Made by a program: the position numbers and the translations under genes | Shown: positions 11,758 through 22,617 of the stretch, piece by piece | Layout of the letters: each line of letters starts with the position of its first letter | Position numbering within the stretch: the first letter of the stretch is position 1 | Notes under the pieces: model-generated | The model's input: the letters and a program-made list of their open reading frames with translations, nothing else | What the model was told of the DNA's origin: nothing | Database searches by the model: none | Assembly: GCA_029931535.1 (NCBI GenBank) | Contig: JAQPZY010001184.1 | Span: 992,001 to 1,056,000 of the forward strand | Direction: 5' to 3' | DNA length: 64,000 nt | Source of the DNA: Margaritifera margaritifera | Lineage: Eukaryota > Mollusca > Bivalvia > Unionida > Margaritiferidae

Positions 11758-11895
11758 CTGAATTTCTTTAAAGCATATTAGAGATATTAAATTTATCTTT
11801 GAAATTCATATTGATTTTGTCTCTGAATTTTTTTTTTCTTTGGCAAAGATTTTTAATAGAGAATTTTTTTTGTGTGAAACCAACAAGCATTTACA

Positions 11896-12426
11896 ATGGC
11901 ATCTAATGTTCAGAATTTCATTTCAAAACCTACCCAGGAGGGGTTAGAGTGCATGAGAAAGGATGAGTTGCTCGAGCTTGCCAGAAAATACATTCTATCT
12001 GAGGCAAAAGTATCATTGACAAAACAGGAGATAAAGATTATTTTAATTCAGTATTTAGTAGGAAAGGGAATTTTCGAAAATAGTGCTTTAAGTTTGAAGA
12101 GAAAGCCTGTATCTGGTTCCGACAGGAAATTAAGGGAATTAGAGTTAAAGAACCAGATGGATTTAGAATTGGCAAAGCTTCAGATTCAGAGAGAGAGAGA
12201 AAAAGAAGAGAGGCAGATGGAGAGAGAAAAAGAAGAGAGGCAGATGGAGAGAGAGAAAGAAGAGAGGCAAATGCAGATGGAGAGAGAAAAAGAAGAGAGG
12301 CAGATGGAGAGAGAGAAAGAAGAGAGGCAAATGCAGATGGAGAGAGAGAGAGAGAGAAAGAAGATAGACAAATACAAATGCAGATGCAGATGCAAAGAGA
12401 AGAAAGGGAAATGCAATTTAAGTTAA
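11896..12426 (+). pseudogene. Retrotransposon gag, N-terminal segment
   Basis: A 176-codon frame starting ATG 165 bp after the LTR. The N-terminal 70 residues include the ECMRKDELLELARKY helix typical of Gypsy Gag starts. From about residue 85 it is an extremely regular charged repeat of (M)EREKEERQ units encoded by a GA-rich minisatellite (12180-12360). The frame is lost just after a pure GAGAGA run near 12340, where another frame continues the same composition. A dinucleotide slippage indel is likely, real or from sequencing. Confidence 0.75.
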
Positions 12427-12514
12427 GAGAATTAGAACTGGCAAACAGAGCACACTCCACTCCTTTAAACACAAGTCCAGGTTTTGATGTTACTAGATAT
12501 ATAGGTTCGTACCT

Positions 12515-12982
12515 CCTTTTCAGGAAAAAGAAGTAGATAAATACTTTCTTCATTTCGAGAAAATAGCTGAAAACTTGAAATGGTCCAGAGAGCATTGGAC
12601 TTTGTTATTACAAAGTGTACTAATTGGCAAAGCTCGTGAAGTCTACATTTCACTGTCAGTACAACAAAGCACTGATTATGATGTGGTTAAGGAGTACATC
12701 TTGAAAGCTTATGAGTTGGTACCAGAGGCATATCGACAAAGGTTTAGGAATTGTAGAAAAGAAACTGGACAAACTCATGTCGAATTTGCAAGGGATAAAG
12801 AACAACTATTTGATAGGTGGTGCTCAGCCAAGAAAGTTGATCAAGCTTATGATAACCTCCGACAGCTCGTATTAATTGAAGAGTTCAAGAGGTGCATCCA
12901 TAGTGATGTTAAAACCTATCTTGACGAGCAGAAAGTGGAAACTTTGGAAAATGCTGCTCATATGGCTGATGATTATTCCTGA
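12515..12982 (+). pseudogene. Retrotransposon gag, central SCAN-like segment
   Basis: A different frame from the N-terminal segment. It opens with a VPPF-type motif near 12517 and FLHFEKIAENLKW, then YRQRFRNCRKE, HVEFARDKEQLFDRWC and LVLIEEFKRCI, all characteristic of the SCAN-like capsid domain shared by many Gypsy Gags. It ends at TGA 12980-12982. The composition of the next stretch in another frame indicates a further single-base indel rather than a true stop. Confidence 0.75.
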
Positions 12983-13188
12983 CTCACAAAATTTCATTTG
13001 GTAATAAATCGTCCTCTCAGCAGTTTTCTGGTAAAAAACCATTTCAATCTCATTCGAGTACTTCCAAATTTCACAACAACACAACTGTTAGGAATCAAAC
13101 ATCTGATAAGACTGATCAGAAATCCTTATCTCTTCCTACGTGCACTTATTGTAAAAAGAAAGGGCACGTTATTTCTGATTGCTTCAAG
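12983..13188 (+). pseudogene. Gag C-terminal stretch with CCHC zinc knuckle
   Basis: In the frame of the downstream protease-integrase ORF there is a Ser/Lys/Gln-rich linker followed near 13141 by CTYCKKKGHVISDC, a nucleocapsid-type C-x2-C-x4-H-x4-C knuckle. No stop separates it from the protease, so Gag and Pol appear to be one fused reading frame in this family, apart from this copy's indels. Confidence 0.7.
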
Positions 13189-15294
13189 TTGAAAAATAAG
13201 CAACAGAGTAAAGACAGAGCTTTTCCAAATGCTCTTATTTCTACGAGGTCAATGTCACGGTCTTGTATTGAAAGCAATACATTTGTTGGGTCAAACAAAT
13301 CCCAGTCTGATTCTATTTTAGAGGCTTATGAACCATTCATGTCAGAAGGTTCTATATCACTTATTGGTGATTCTGCCAAACCTATCCCAATTAAAATATT
13401 AAGGGACACTGGAGCTTCTCAGAGTCTTTTATTATCAGGTACTTTACCTTTGTCTGAGGAGTCTTCTTCAAGTGAAAGTGTTCTTGTTCAGGGAGTAGAG
13501 TGCGGCTTTGTAAATGTTCCTCTCCATTGTGTAAATTTGGCATCAGACTTAGTTTCTGGACCTGTGACTGTTGGGGCAGTGACTTCTTTACCCATAGAGG
13601 GTGTTCATTTATTACTAGGCAATGACCTAGCTGGAGATAAGGTTGTGGTTAATCCACTTGTAACTGACAAGCCTTGTTTGGATCAGAAAGTTGATCCTGT
13701 CGAAACTGAAATCCCTGATTTGTACCCTGCTTGTGCAGTTACTAGAGCTATGGCAAAAAGAGCTCTTGAGAGTGATGTTGATCAGGATATTATTCCTGTA
13801 GCTGACACATGTATTGGTCAGTCTTTTGATGAGGTCACTTTTTCCTCAGGTATTGATCAATCAAATGGTATTGATCACAGTGATCCTCTTTTGGCAACTC
13901 ATTCTCTTTGTTCTAATCAGGATGACAAACGACAACCCCTTGTCGTTGAACAGGAGCAAGATCCAGAGATATCTTGTTTGTTTCAGAGGGCTATTAGTGA
14001 AACTGAAGCCACACAAGTTCCAGTGTGTTACTTTGTGAAAAATGGGGTCCTTATGAGGAAATGGAGACCACCTGATGTACCTGCTGGTGACGAGTGGTCA
14101 GTGAGCTATCAAATTGTTATTCCTAAGTCATATCGACAGGAAATTCTTAATTTAGCCCATGAAACTCCTTTGGCTGGTCATTTAGGAGTCCGTAAGACTT
14201 ATCACAAGATCTTGAATCATTTTTATTGGCCGAAACTCAAAAGTGATGTTTCTAAATACTGCAGATCTTGTCACACTTGTCAAATGGTGGGAAAACCCAA
14301 TCAGAAGATACCTAAGGCTCATCTGCAACCTATTCCTGCATTTGATGAACCATTTAGTAGAATAATAGTAGACTGTGTTGGTCCTTTACCTAAAACCAAG
14401 TTAGGCAACCAATACTCGTTGACCATCATGTGTACATCTACAAGATTTCCAGAGGCAATTCCTCTGAGAAATATAAAAACTAAAACTATTGTGAAAGCTT
14501 TGGTGAAGTTTTTTACACTTGTTGGCCTTCCCAAATCTGTCCAGTCGGATCAAGGGTCAAATTTTATGTCTGGAATTTTCCAACAAGTTATGCATGAACT
14601 AGGCATCCAACAGTTTAAATCTTCTGCCTATCACCCTGAAAGTCAAGGTGCTTTGGAAAGATTTCATCAAACTTTGAAGAGTATGATTCGATCCTATTGC
14701 ATTGATACAGAAAAGGATTGGGATGAGGGTGTTCATTTGTTGTTGTTTGCTGTTAGGGAATCAGTTCAAGAGTTGTTGGGTTTTAGTCCCTTTGAACTAG
14801 TTTTTGGTCATACTGTCCGTGGACCATTGAAATTATTGAAGGAGAAACTTCTTTCAAATGAAGATTCAAAGATTAATCTTCTTGATTATGTTTCTGATTT
14901 CAAATACAAGTTGTCAAAGGCCTGTGAAGTAGCAAGAACTAATCTTCACACTACCCAGTCAAAAATGAAATTAAGGTATGACAGAAATTCACAGGAAAGG
15001 AGTTTTAAACCTGGTGACAAAGTTCTGGCTCTCTTTCCCATACCTCAGAATCCTCTTCAGGCTAAATTTTATGGTCCTTATACCGTTGAAAAGAAAGTAA
15101 ATGACTTAAATTATATCATTAACACTCCTGGGAGTGTTAAACAGAAACAGAAACAACTTTGTCATATAAATATGTTAAAGGAATATTTTGACAGAGATAG
15201 CCCAGCTAATTATTCAGTTAATTTAGTTGTACCTGTCCCACACAGTGAAGATATCAACGATGGAGTACGAAACAGAAACAACTTTGTCATATAA
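13189..15294 (+). pseudogene. Protease-integrase part of pol
   Basis: A continuous frame of about 700 codons; the first listed codon is only a TTG inside a longer open frame. Residue numbers count from 13189. Aspartic protease: LRDTGAS (catalytic D73), with LLLGNDLAG about 70 residues later. Integrase: HHCC zinc domain from H324 (PLAGH...YC..CHTCQ), then the catalytic triad D395 (IIVDCVG), D454 (QSDQGSNF) and E490 (GALERFHQ), a D-x35-E spacing, and a C-terminal GPY/F module (FYGPYTVEK). There is no RT between protease and integrase. The frame ends prematurely at TAA 15292-15294 inside the second copy of a 125-bp duplication. Confidence 0.92.
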
Positions 15295-15393
15295 ATATGT
15301 TAAAGGAATATTTTGACAGAGATAGCCCAGCTAATTATTCAGTTAATTTAGTTGTACCTGTCCCACACAGTGAAGATATCAACGATGGAGTAC
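15144..15393 (+). repeat. 125-bp tandem duplication inside pol
   Basis: 15144-15268 is repeated as 15269-15393, apparently without mismatches, with a GA microhomology at the junction. 125 is not a multiple of three. The shift it causes equals the offset between the upstream and downstream pol frames, so it alone accounts for the split. Confidence 0.93.
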
Positions 15394-16847
15394 GATCAGA
15401 CTATAGTGACTCTGGTGTAACCAATCTTCGGAATTCAGAAATATTGAACAACCTAGACCAGAAACTTTCACATCTACAACAACAGGAAAGAAATGAACTA
15501 AAACAGCTATTACATGACTATGAGCACTTGTTTCCTGATATTCCAACACGAACAAGTAAAATTTATCATGACGTTGACATTGTAGATTCTGCGCCTGTGA
15601 AACAGCATCCTTATAGGATGAATCCTCTCAAACAGAACTATCTGAAGAAAGAAATTCAGTATTTACTGGAGAATGATTTCATAGAACCAAGTAAAAGTAA
15701 CTGGAGTTCACCATGTATTCTTGTTCCCAAGCCAGATAATACATTCCGTATGTGTACTGACTATAGAAAAGTCAACAGTGTCACCAAAACTGATTCATTT
15801 CCAATCCCAAGACTGGACGATTGCATTGATAAAATTGGAAATGCTAAATATGTCACCAAGTTTGACCTTTTAAAAGGATTCTGGCAAATTCCATTGACGG
15901 AAAGGGCAAAAGAAATTTCAGCATTTGTAACTCCAGATGGACTTTATCAATATAAAGTTATGCCGTTTGGAATGAAAAATTCGCCTGCAACGTTTCAACG
16001 TCTGATGAACATGATAACATTTGGTCTTGATAATTGTGACGCTTATATCGATGACGTCATTATCTACAACAACACCTGGGAAGATCATTTGGAAACCATT
16101 CGAAAATTCTTTGATCGACTCAGCGATGCGAATCTGACAATTAATTTGAGTAAAAGTGAGTTTTGCCATGCTTGTGTCACATTTTTAGGACATATTGTGG
16201 GACAAGGTCAAGTTAAACCTATAGAAGCTAAGGTCAAAGCTATCTCTGAATTTCAAGTTCCAATTTGTAAAAAGCAACTGATGCGATTTCTAGGTATGGC
16301 TGGATATTATCGGAAATTTTGTTCCAATTTTTCCAAAATTGCTGAACCTTTGACAAGTTTATTGAGTAAGAAAACCAAATTTTTTTGGTCTGACAAGTGT
16401 CAGGAATCTTTTGACAAGTTAAAGGCCATGCTTAAGAATGCACCAGTTCTTTCTGCACCAAATTTTAGCCAATCATTTAAATTATCTGTTGATGCAAGTG
16501 ATGTAGGGGTTGGTGGAGTATTGATTCAGGAAGACAAAAGTGGTGTGGATCACCCTGTGTGCTATTTTTCTAAAAAACTAAACAAGCACCAGAAAAATTA
16601 TTGCACAATTGAGAAGGAATGTTTGGCTTTGATATTGGCTTTACAGCATTTTGAAGTGTATGTTACCTCAGCTCTTTCTCCAATTATTGTGTACAGTGAT
16701 CACAATCCCCTTACTTTCATCAACAAAATGAAAGATAAAAATCGGAGATTGTTGAGATGGAGTTTGATATTGCAGGAATATAACATTGACATCAAACACA
16801 TCAGGGGAAAAGACAATGTGATTGCTGATGCACTCTCACGTGCCTAG
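15297..16847 (+). pseudogene. Reverse transcriptase-RNase H part of pol
   Basis: A 516-codon frame whose ATG lies in the duplicated stretch, so the start is an artefact of the break. The RT has SNWSSPCILVPKPDNTFRMC, DYRKVN, KFDLLKGFWQ, MPFGMKNSPATFQ and the catalytic box YIDD at residues 250-253, then FLGH and the connection region (FLGMAGYYRKFC). RNase H carries SVDASDVGVGG, the TIEKECLA glutamate, VYSDHNPL and a terminal NVIADALSR, typical of Ty3/Gypsy. The frame ends about 130 bp before the polypurine tract, so nothing else is encoded downstream. Confidence 0.93.
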
Positions 16848-16976
16848 AAATGTAATATTGCTTGATGTAATTAAGTCCAGTATCATAAAACATGTTCTTA
16901 TGTAATTTTGGTTATTATAGTATTAGATGTATATTCAAAAGAAAGCTTTATTACATAAATCTTTCTTTTTCTTTAT

Positions 16977-16985
16977 GAGGGGAGG
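16977..16985 (+). other. Polypurine tract of the LTR element
   Basis: GAGGGGAGG lies immediately before the 3' LTR, as required for plus-strand priming. Confidence 0.85.
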
Positions 16986-17740
16986 TGTTATGTATGATGT
17001 TTATATAATATTATAAATATTTTTGGAAATTATAAATGTTTCTTCACTTTAATATTTGCTTAAATCTTTATGTTTATCAGGAAAAACATGTTTAACTAGT
17101 GTCCTTGAATTAGGTTGTTTTGATCAATATGTTTTCTCAATTTGAAGGTCAAGGTTGATTTTTGTTTACAAGTAAAAATTCCATTAAGATGACTCATATT
17201 CTAGAACATTCTGTCATGTGACCAATCTTTATATATACCATGTTTGGTGGACATTTTTTCAGTTTTGACATTACCATCAGTCTTGTAAAGAGCTATTACA
17301 GTTGTGAAAATTCATTCCAAATTCTAAGAGAGGAATTATTTTAAATATTCATTGGATTATAACAGTGCTCATAAACTTTTGGATTTTGGATTTTTAATTG
17401 ATGATTTTGGAATTTATGTGAACTTATATTCAGATATTTTGGAACACTTCATTTTGACATCAGCACATCAAAGATTACTAGTACATCAGGACTTTGGAGA
17501 CCATTAGCACATCATAACATTCAAGGACACAGCCGTGAATTCGGAACATTCTATATTTAGGACTTGTGATTAGAACAATCATTCTTATTGGATTATTAGG
17601 ATTTCAAAACACATTACTGTAAGTGACTTTTTGATTTTTCATTTTAATTATCTAGTAATAAATTGCTTGTTGATTTTTACTTGATTTGTTGGTTTCACTT
17701 TCTTTCTGTTACATTTTTCTTAGACCATAGAGTCGTAACA
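16986..17740 (+). repeat. 3' LTR (755 bp)
   Basis: Same length and ends as the 5' LTR, with a single difference at 17252. It carries AATAAA at 17657-17662. It is followed directly by the TATG target duplication and by the interrupted tandem array. Confidence 0.95.
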
Positions 17741-18120
17741 TATGGCTACTGTTATTAAAAGTAGATAAACATTTAACAACTTCTTTTAAAAGACTGCTCA
17801 ACTGTATTTGACCAAATTTGACAGAAAGCATCCTGGCATAGAGTGCTTTCACATTTGTACAAATCATGCCAATCCACTACTAAAAGTCTAAAAAACATTT
17901 ACACAACTTTATGTAAAAAAAATGCTGATTAGATTTTGACTAACTTTGACACAACATGTTCTGGCATAAAGACCTTTCAGTATTGGATAAATGATGCTGA
18001 TGTGCAATCAAGTATAGATGAATATAGAAGAACTAGAGAAATCTTGACATATTTGTTTTCAAAACATACCATATGCAATCAATGGCATTGGAAGAAATTT
18101 CAACAGAAAGCATCCTACTT
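17741..18120. repeat. Tandem repeat array, right part
   Basis: Continues the array of 10190-10975 (tggctactgttattaaaagtag, tttgacagaaagcatcctgg). Removing the LTR element and one TATG restores a continuous repeat unit. Confidence 0.75.
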
Positions 18121-18649
18121 ACCCTGATTTCTTGGTTTGTTCTTGCATTCTGCTATTAGGCAGAAGGTAAGTCAGGTGTGCGATCTCAGGCCCACATGGA
18201 CATCATTAAACAATTCTGAAAAAATTTGCATTTTTCCAAAAGAGACGACAAATTGCAGTAATTTTCAAGGCCTTAATAAATTTACAAATGTCAGTTATTT
18301 TTGTCCACCCAAATGGATAACTTGTACTAAGTTTTCCCTTTTAATTTGATCTCAATTTGGGTTCCAAATAAATTAAAAAATAATTTATTGAATTTTTGTA
18401 TCATACATGTATCTGACCTGGTGGATCTGTAAGGGACACAAAAAAATGATTTAAACTGGAATCCCCAAGGGTTATTAATACTGTTATTCCTTTGTATTGG
18501 TGCTTTTAGTCCATATATTTAACATGTTCCTTCCTGTCATGTTTATTTTCATAATTTGTTTTTTTACGATGTTTTTAAAGTTAACTGAAATTGTGATGCC
18601 CAGTAATGTTAACTCTGTTGCCCGTGACTATTTTTTTAATCTATGATGA
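18121..18649. other. Intron, nothing recognised
   Basis: AT-rich sequence with no supported gene or named repeat. Confidence 0.35.
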
Positions 18650-19640
18650 AATGTTTCAGGACCAAATTTTCTAGTACTAATCAGAATAGCTTTTGTTTTG
18701 TAATATTGTTTAAAGGCTGGAAAGAATACTACAGCTTTCAAAAACTTGTAAGGTCACATTTACTGAAGAGCTGTTACCATCAACTGATCAAGGATCAATG
18801 TTGTATTATCCACAAACTTTGATATAAAATATTCAGTGTTGTCAATTTTTAACCCTTTAACAGCTGTATTGCATTGTAAGAAGATAACTAATATTCATAT
18901 AGTAAATAAAAAAATAGGTATGAGGAGATTGGGTCACCTTGTCTACATCCTAGTAAAATTCACATGGCACATAAAAAAATAGGTATAGGGAGAGTGGGTC
19001 ACCTTGTCTACATCCTCTAGTAAAATTCATGTGGCACATAAAAAAATAGGTATAGGGAGAGTGGGTCACCTTGTCTACATCCTCTAGTAAAATTCATGTG
19101 GCACATAAAAAAATAGGTACAGGGAGAGTGGGTCACCTTGTCTACATCCTCTAGTAAAATTCATGGGGCACATACAAAAATAGGTATGGGGAGAGTGGGT
19201 CACCTTGTCTACATCCTCTAGTAAAATTCATGTGGCACATAAAAATAGGTATAGGGAGAGTGGGTCACCTTGTCTACATCCTCTAGTAAAACTCATGGGG
19301 CACATACAAAAATAGGTATGGGGAGATTGGGTCACCTTGTCTACATCCTCAAGCAGTATTAAAAAATTCAGAAAGAAATCTATTTTGAACAATTGCTGCA
19401 GTGTGATATCTTGATAAAAAGTTTTCATCCATTGTTGTATCATTGGACCAAAGTTAAAGGACTCGATGCGAAAATCTCCAAAAAAAAAGAATGGAAAGCC
19501 TTTTCGAAGTCAGTAAATAATACATGTACAGTACTGTTAATATAATCGAGGTATATTTTTGTCTTCATTTTAATGCATTATATCTTATACTAATCATGTG
19601 TTTTCTCCAGTATGTAAAGTTCAATTTTAGTAAAATAAAT
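18650..19640 (-). pseudogene. Second LINE fragment (reverse transcriptase), minus strand
   Basis: Read right to left: DFEKAFHS near 19500, FNFGPMIQQWMKTFY (19460-19410), RGCRQGDPLSLYLF (within the 67-bp repeats), then KGLKID, EYFISKF and DNTTLILD around 18850-18790, and KTKAI near 18690. These match the same RT blocks as the LINE at 4.7-7.4 kb, so the family is the same or close. Multiple frameshifts and the internal tandem array make it a fossil. Confidence 0.75.
18897..19352. repeat. 67-bp tandem repeat built from an RT motif
   Basis: The unit (ggcacataaaaaaatagg, agtgggtcaccttgtctac, atcctctagtaaaattcat) starts at 18966, 19033, 19100, 19167, 19234 and 19299, with a partial copy before. 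On the minus strand each unit encodes the RT box RGCRQGDPLSLYLF. 67 is not a multiple of three, so it cannot be read through. Confidence 0.9.
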
Positions 19641-20339
19641 TACACCATCAACTTCAATACATACAGTTTATTTGACTGCAGTCAAATTAACAAACATTGA
19701 CTGTTATTCCCTCCATGCTCCATCAAGCTCCTTTCTAGATAGCACTTACACTTCTCTTGAAACACCACTGTTATAATGTACTTTTCATCTTCTTAAGCCA
19801 AACGTTCAGTGTAACAATTTCTTAGATAATGACTCGAAATGAGGCAATTGGTCTGTGCTTGGTATTGTGTTTACCTCTGTCCATACATGTGATTCTACTG
19901 GCGTTAGGCCAAAAATACCGTTTTAAAGACCGTCTACCGCACATACAGTTTAGTAGTCGAAATCTACCGCTTTTGAAAATCTCAAGAAAAAATTTATTTA
20001 AAAAAACCCGTTTTTTTACGCGTTCTGTCGACACATTAGATAAACCAGCCAAAACCAGTCTACTGGGAACCGAACGGTGCGACGCTGTGTGGTTGAGTAG
20101 TCAGATTACAATTGTTAAATAACAGCTAGCATGTGTACACAAGAAGCGGCTAATTGATTACCTTATTGTTGTAATTTGGAGAGTTTAAGGCCAAATGCGG
20201 GATGTTGTTTGAAGTGTTATAAGTAATAAAAGGATCAGAGGTAATCCATGATGACCGTGAGTCTTTGATTAAAACTCCTCGAGGTGAAATGAGCTTGGAG
20301 TAGTGTTGGAGATCAGTCAGCAGCCACAGAAACCCAGCA
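19641..20339. other. Intron, no gene recognised
   Basis: Includes a stretch around 19900-20100 with CG-containing words (accgtttta, ctaccgc) that partly recur near 20810. It may be part of the transposon whose C-terminal code lies just downstream. Confidence 0.3.
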
Positions 20340-20604
20340 ACAGGAAAACTTAAGTTAGAACTTCTTTCCAGACTGAGTGTAGTTGTCCTATCATTGCCAC
20401 ATTCCAATGCTGACACAGAGGACATTCTCCATTCTTCAGAAAATCCAGAGTGATTCAAGGGGAAATCTGGACCAGAAAACTATTGAGAGCCTGCTAAGTG
20501 TGAAGGTTAACGATCACAGTGAATGTCACCTATGGTCAGCAGACAGTGATCTTGTGAAGGAAACTAAAAATGCCTGTGGATTTTATAAAAAATCTTTGCA
20601 GTGA
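20340..20604 (+). pseudogene. hAT-like transposase C-terminal remnant
   Basis: One frame gives SLPHSNADTE and, after a one-base shift near 20417, RTFSILQKIQ followed by LDQKTIESLLSVKVN, CHLWSADSDLVKETKNAC and a stop at 20602-20604. This order (HSNAD-E-R-x-FS, then a helix and LLSVK) is the hAT dimerisation-domain signature. The upstream transposase was not recognised. A domesticated relative of the same fold cannot be excluded. Confidence 0.5.
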
Positions 20605-22473
20605 ACTGTGAGATGTACAACTCTTCCTTTTTTATTTAATTAACAATATACTGGCTCATTTTAACTAACTAGTATTGTAACATTTTCCATCAGATTCTGA
20701 ATCTGATTCATGTTCAAAATTTGTGTTTTATTATAATATGAAGAGAATACATATTATGTGACAAAATGAACTTGTTTTGTTTTCAATCCCCTTAAAACAC
20801 GTAAAATTTATGCCGATAAAAAATCTACCTTTTTAGAAGATCAAAATTTGTAAATCTACTGGTTTGAAATCCTGGTTCTGTCACATGTATGTATGTCACT
20901 GGAGAGCAGTTTGCATGGTGTATGTCATTGTAACAAGTGCAAAACCTAAGGGTAAACCAAACGGCACTTCCTGTTGTACTAAATATGGGTCAAGACCATA
21001 TTTTAAGTTAATTGTTTGGAAAAAGACTGGGGTGAAATATCAAATAATGCAGTGCAGTCTCTCTTATCAGCCACCATATGGATAGTACAGTTTGGCTGGA
21101 TAAGGGAGGTGGCTGCTTAACTCGTTGAACCTAGGAGATTATTTTCAGTCTCACCTAAAATAGGGGAAGGTGACAAAGTTTTCTTGTTACTTTCAGTTGA
21201 ATCGAAGCACATCTGATTCAGAGACTTTCATGTTGCCAGATGCTTTTGATGGACTGCATATTAGCAGACAGTTGAAAATTGGATTTCTTTTTTCTTTTGC
21301 TTTGTGGACCCACAATTTTTGCTTCCCATTTTTTGTACAAATCTCAAACGTTTTCTACTTTTTGCAAAGGTTGGTCTGTCCATGTGCTGTTTGGACCAGT
21401 CTGTTTTAGATACAGAGTCTAAAATCTGAATACAAACTTGTCTGAAATATTCTGCTTTGCAACTGTATTTTTTAATGTGAGTGAAATGTCCACATTACTT
21501 GTAAAGCTACATCTTTCTTCTTTTCTCTTATACCACCCGCTTTGGTTTATCATGAATTGTGATGATGTCGTAGATCCTCAAACAAGGGTACTACCTCAAG
21601 ATGCAAAAATATGGCAGTTGGGCCTAATGAGTTAAGAAAAAATTTAAAAATCTATGTAAAATTAAGAGAAAGGAACATCAGTCTTTGACTGAATATGAGA
21701 TGTTTTTGCTTAAAGAAGGTGACTGTTAAGGGAGGTTACACTTTACATGTATTGGTATTTTTTCATGATAAATTTCACATTAACATCAATATTGGTTTCT
21801 AATGATTATAAAAAAGATTTAACGTACAAAAGCAACAACAGCTACAAATAATAATAATAACACTTCTTGTTAAGCCAGGCAGGAGAAGTGACTTCTCCAT
21901 GTTATGGTGACCCTGGATGGTCTCTGGGCTGCTTATCTTGAACAAGGAACTGCATGTTTCTATGTAGAATTTTCTCTATGTTACCATATAGTATTTTGAG
22001 AATAACAAAGTACACTCTTTCAAATCAGACATACATGGTAATGTTGTAATATTCTTTGCATTGTTCTGGAAGTTTGGGGTTGTGGAAACAAATGGGGTTC
22101 AGGATCACATTTTGGTTGCAACTGCAAAATCTGAAAATTATATTGTTTTTTTTCCCATAAATTTGCATTGATACATGTATATGGATTTGATACATATTGC
22201 TGCAATATTTGTGGTTATTCAGGGGGAAATTTATCAGTAGAAAACCAAAAACACTTCTTTTACAGGTTCAGAATGGGTGATTTGTTATCATTTTTGCTTG
22301 CTTAAAACATGTCAACTCATAGTTTGTACTATGACCTACAAATCAAGTTAGAACCAGCGAGTTCCTTCTGGAATACCTATGAGTACACAAATCCTTTAGA
22401 GTGATGACAGTATAGACATAATAACAACATCATGATCTTAATCGTTATGATTTATTACTATTATTTTCTACAG
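20605..22473. other. Intron up to the 96-bp TRIM exon, no gene
   Basis: No coding signal or named repeat. A short run of aat triplets lies near 21850. The acceptor tract tttattactattattttctacag ends at 22473 (read as two adjacent words). Confidence 0.35.
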
Positions 22474-22569
22474 GAGACACTTTCAAAGACAAAAGAACAG
22501 CTGGAGATGATGGTGTCCACTCTCAGTGATCAGAGCCTCAAGATGGAGGAGGTTTCAGAGGATGTAGAG
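22474..22569 (+). CDS. TRIM-family E3 ligase, 96-bp coiled-coil exon
   Basis: Acceptor ttttctacag, donor GAG|gtagct, 96 bp, phase 0 on both sides, encoding 32 residues beginning ETLSKTKEQLEMM. It is too short to stand out as an open frame and was found by splice phase and composition. The heptad-like, charged sequence continues directly from the B-box 2 exon (phase 0). An exon of 96 bp after the RING/B-box exon is a known hallmark of many animal TRIM genes, which supports the call. Confidence 0.85.
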
Positions 22570-22617
22570 GTAGCTGATAGGTTATAAGCTCTGATATTTG
22601 CTTGCTGTAATCAAATA

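Larger units (their letters stand above)
10976..17740 (+). mobile_element. Ty3/Gypsy LTR retrotransposon with integrase before RT (Gmr1-like), complete, recently inserted
   Basis: A 6,765-bp element with two 755-bp LTRs (TGTTA...TAACA) that differ at one position by eye. It is flanked by the 4-bp duplication TATG (10972-10975 and 17741-17744). Order: LTR, tRNA-Pro-like primer site, gag pieces, protease-integrase frame, RT-RNase H frame, polypurine tract, LTR. Canonical Ty3/Gypsy elements have RT-RH before INT. INT before PR-linked RT is the Ty1/copia-like order known for the Gmr1 group of Gypsy elements. This copy is broken by gag frameshifts and a 125-bp duplication between INT and RT. It lies in the sense orientation in the TRIM intron. 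Confidence 0.93.

Noticed and set aside
12038..12595. Long Ser/Leu-rich minus-strand frames opposite gag
   Set aside because: They are the antisense reading of the GA-rich gag repeat.
15292..15297. Programmed frameshift between INT and RT
   Set aside because: The offset is fully explained by the 125-bp duplication, and no slippery site or pseudoknot was apparent.
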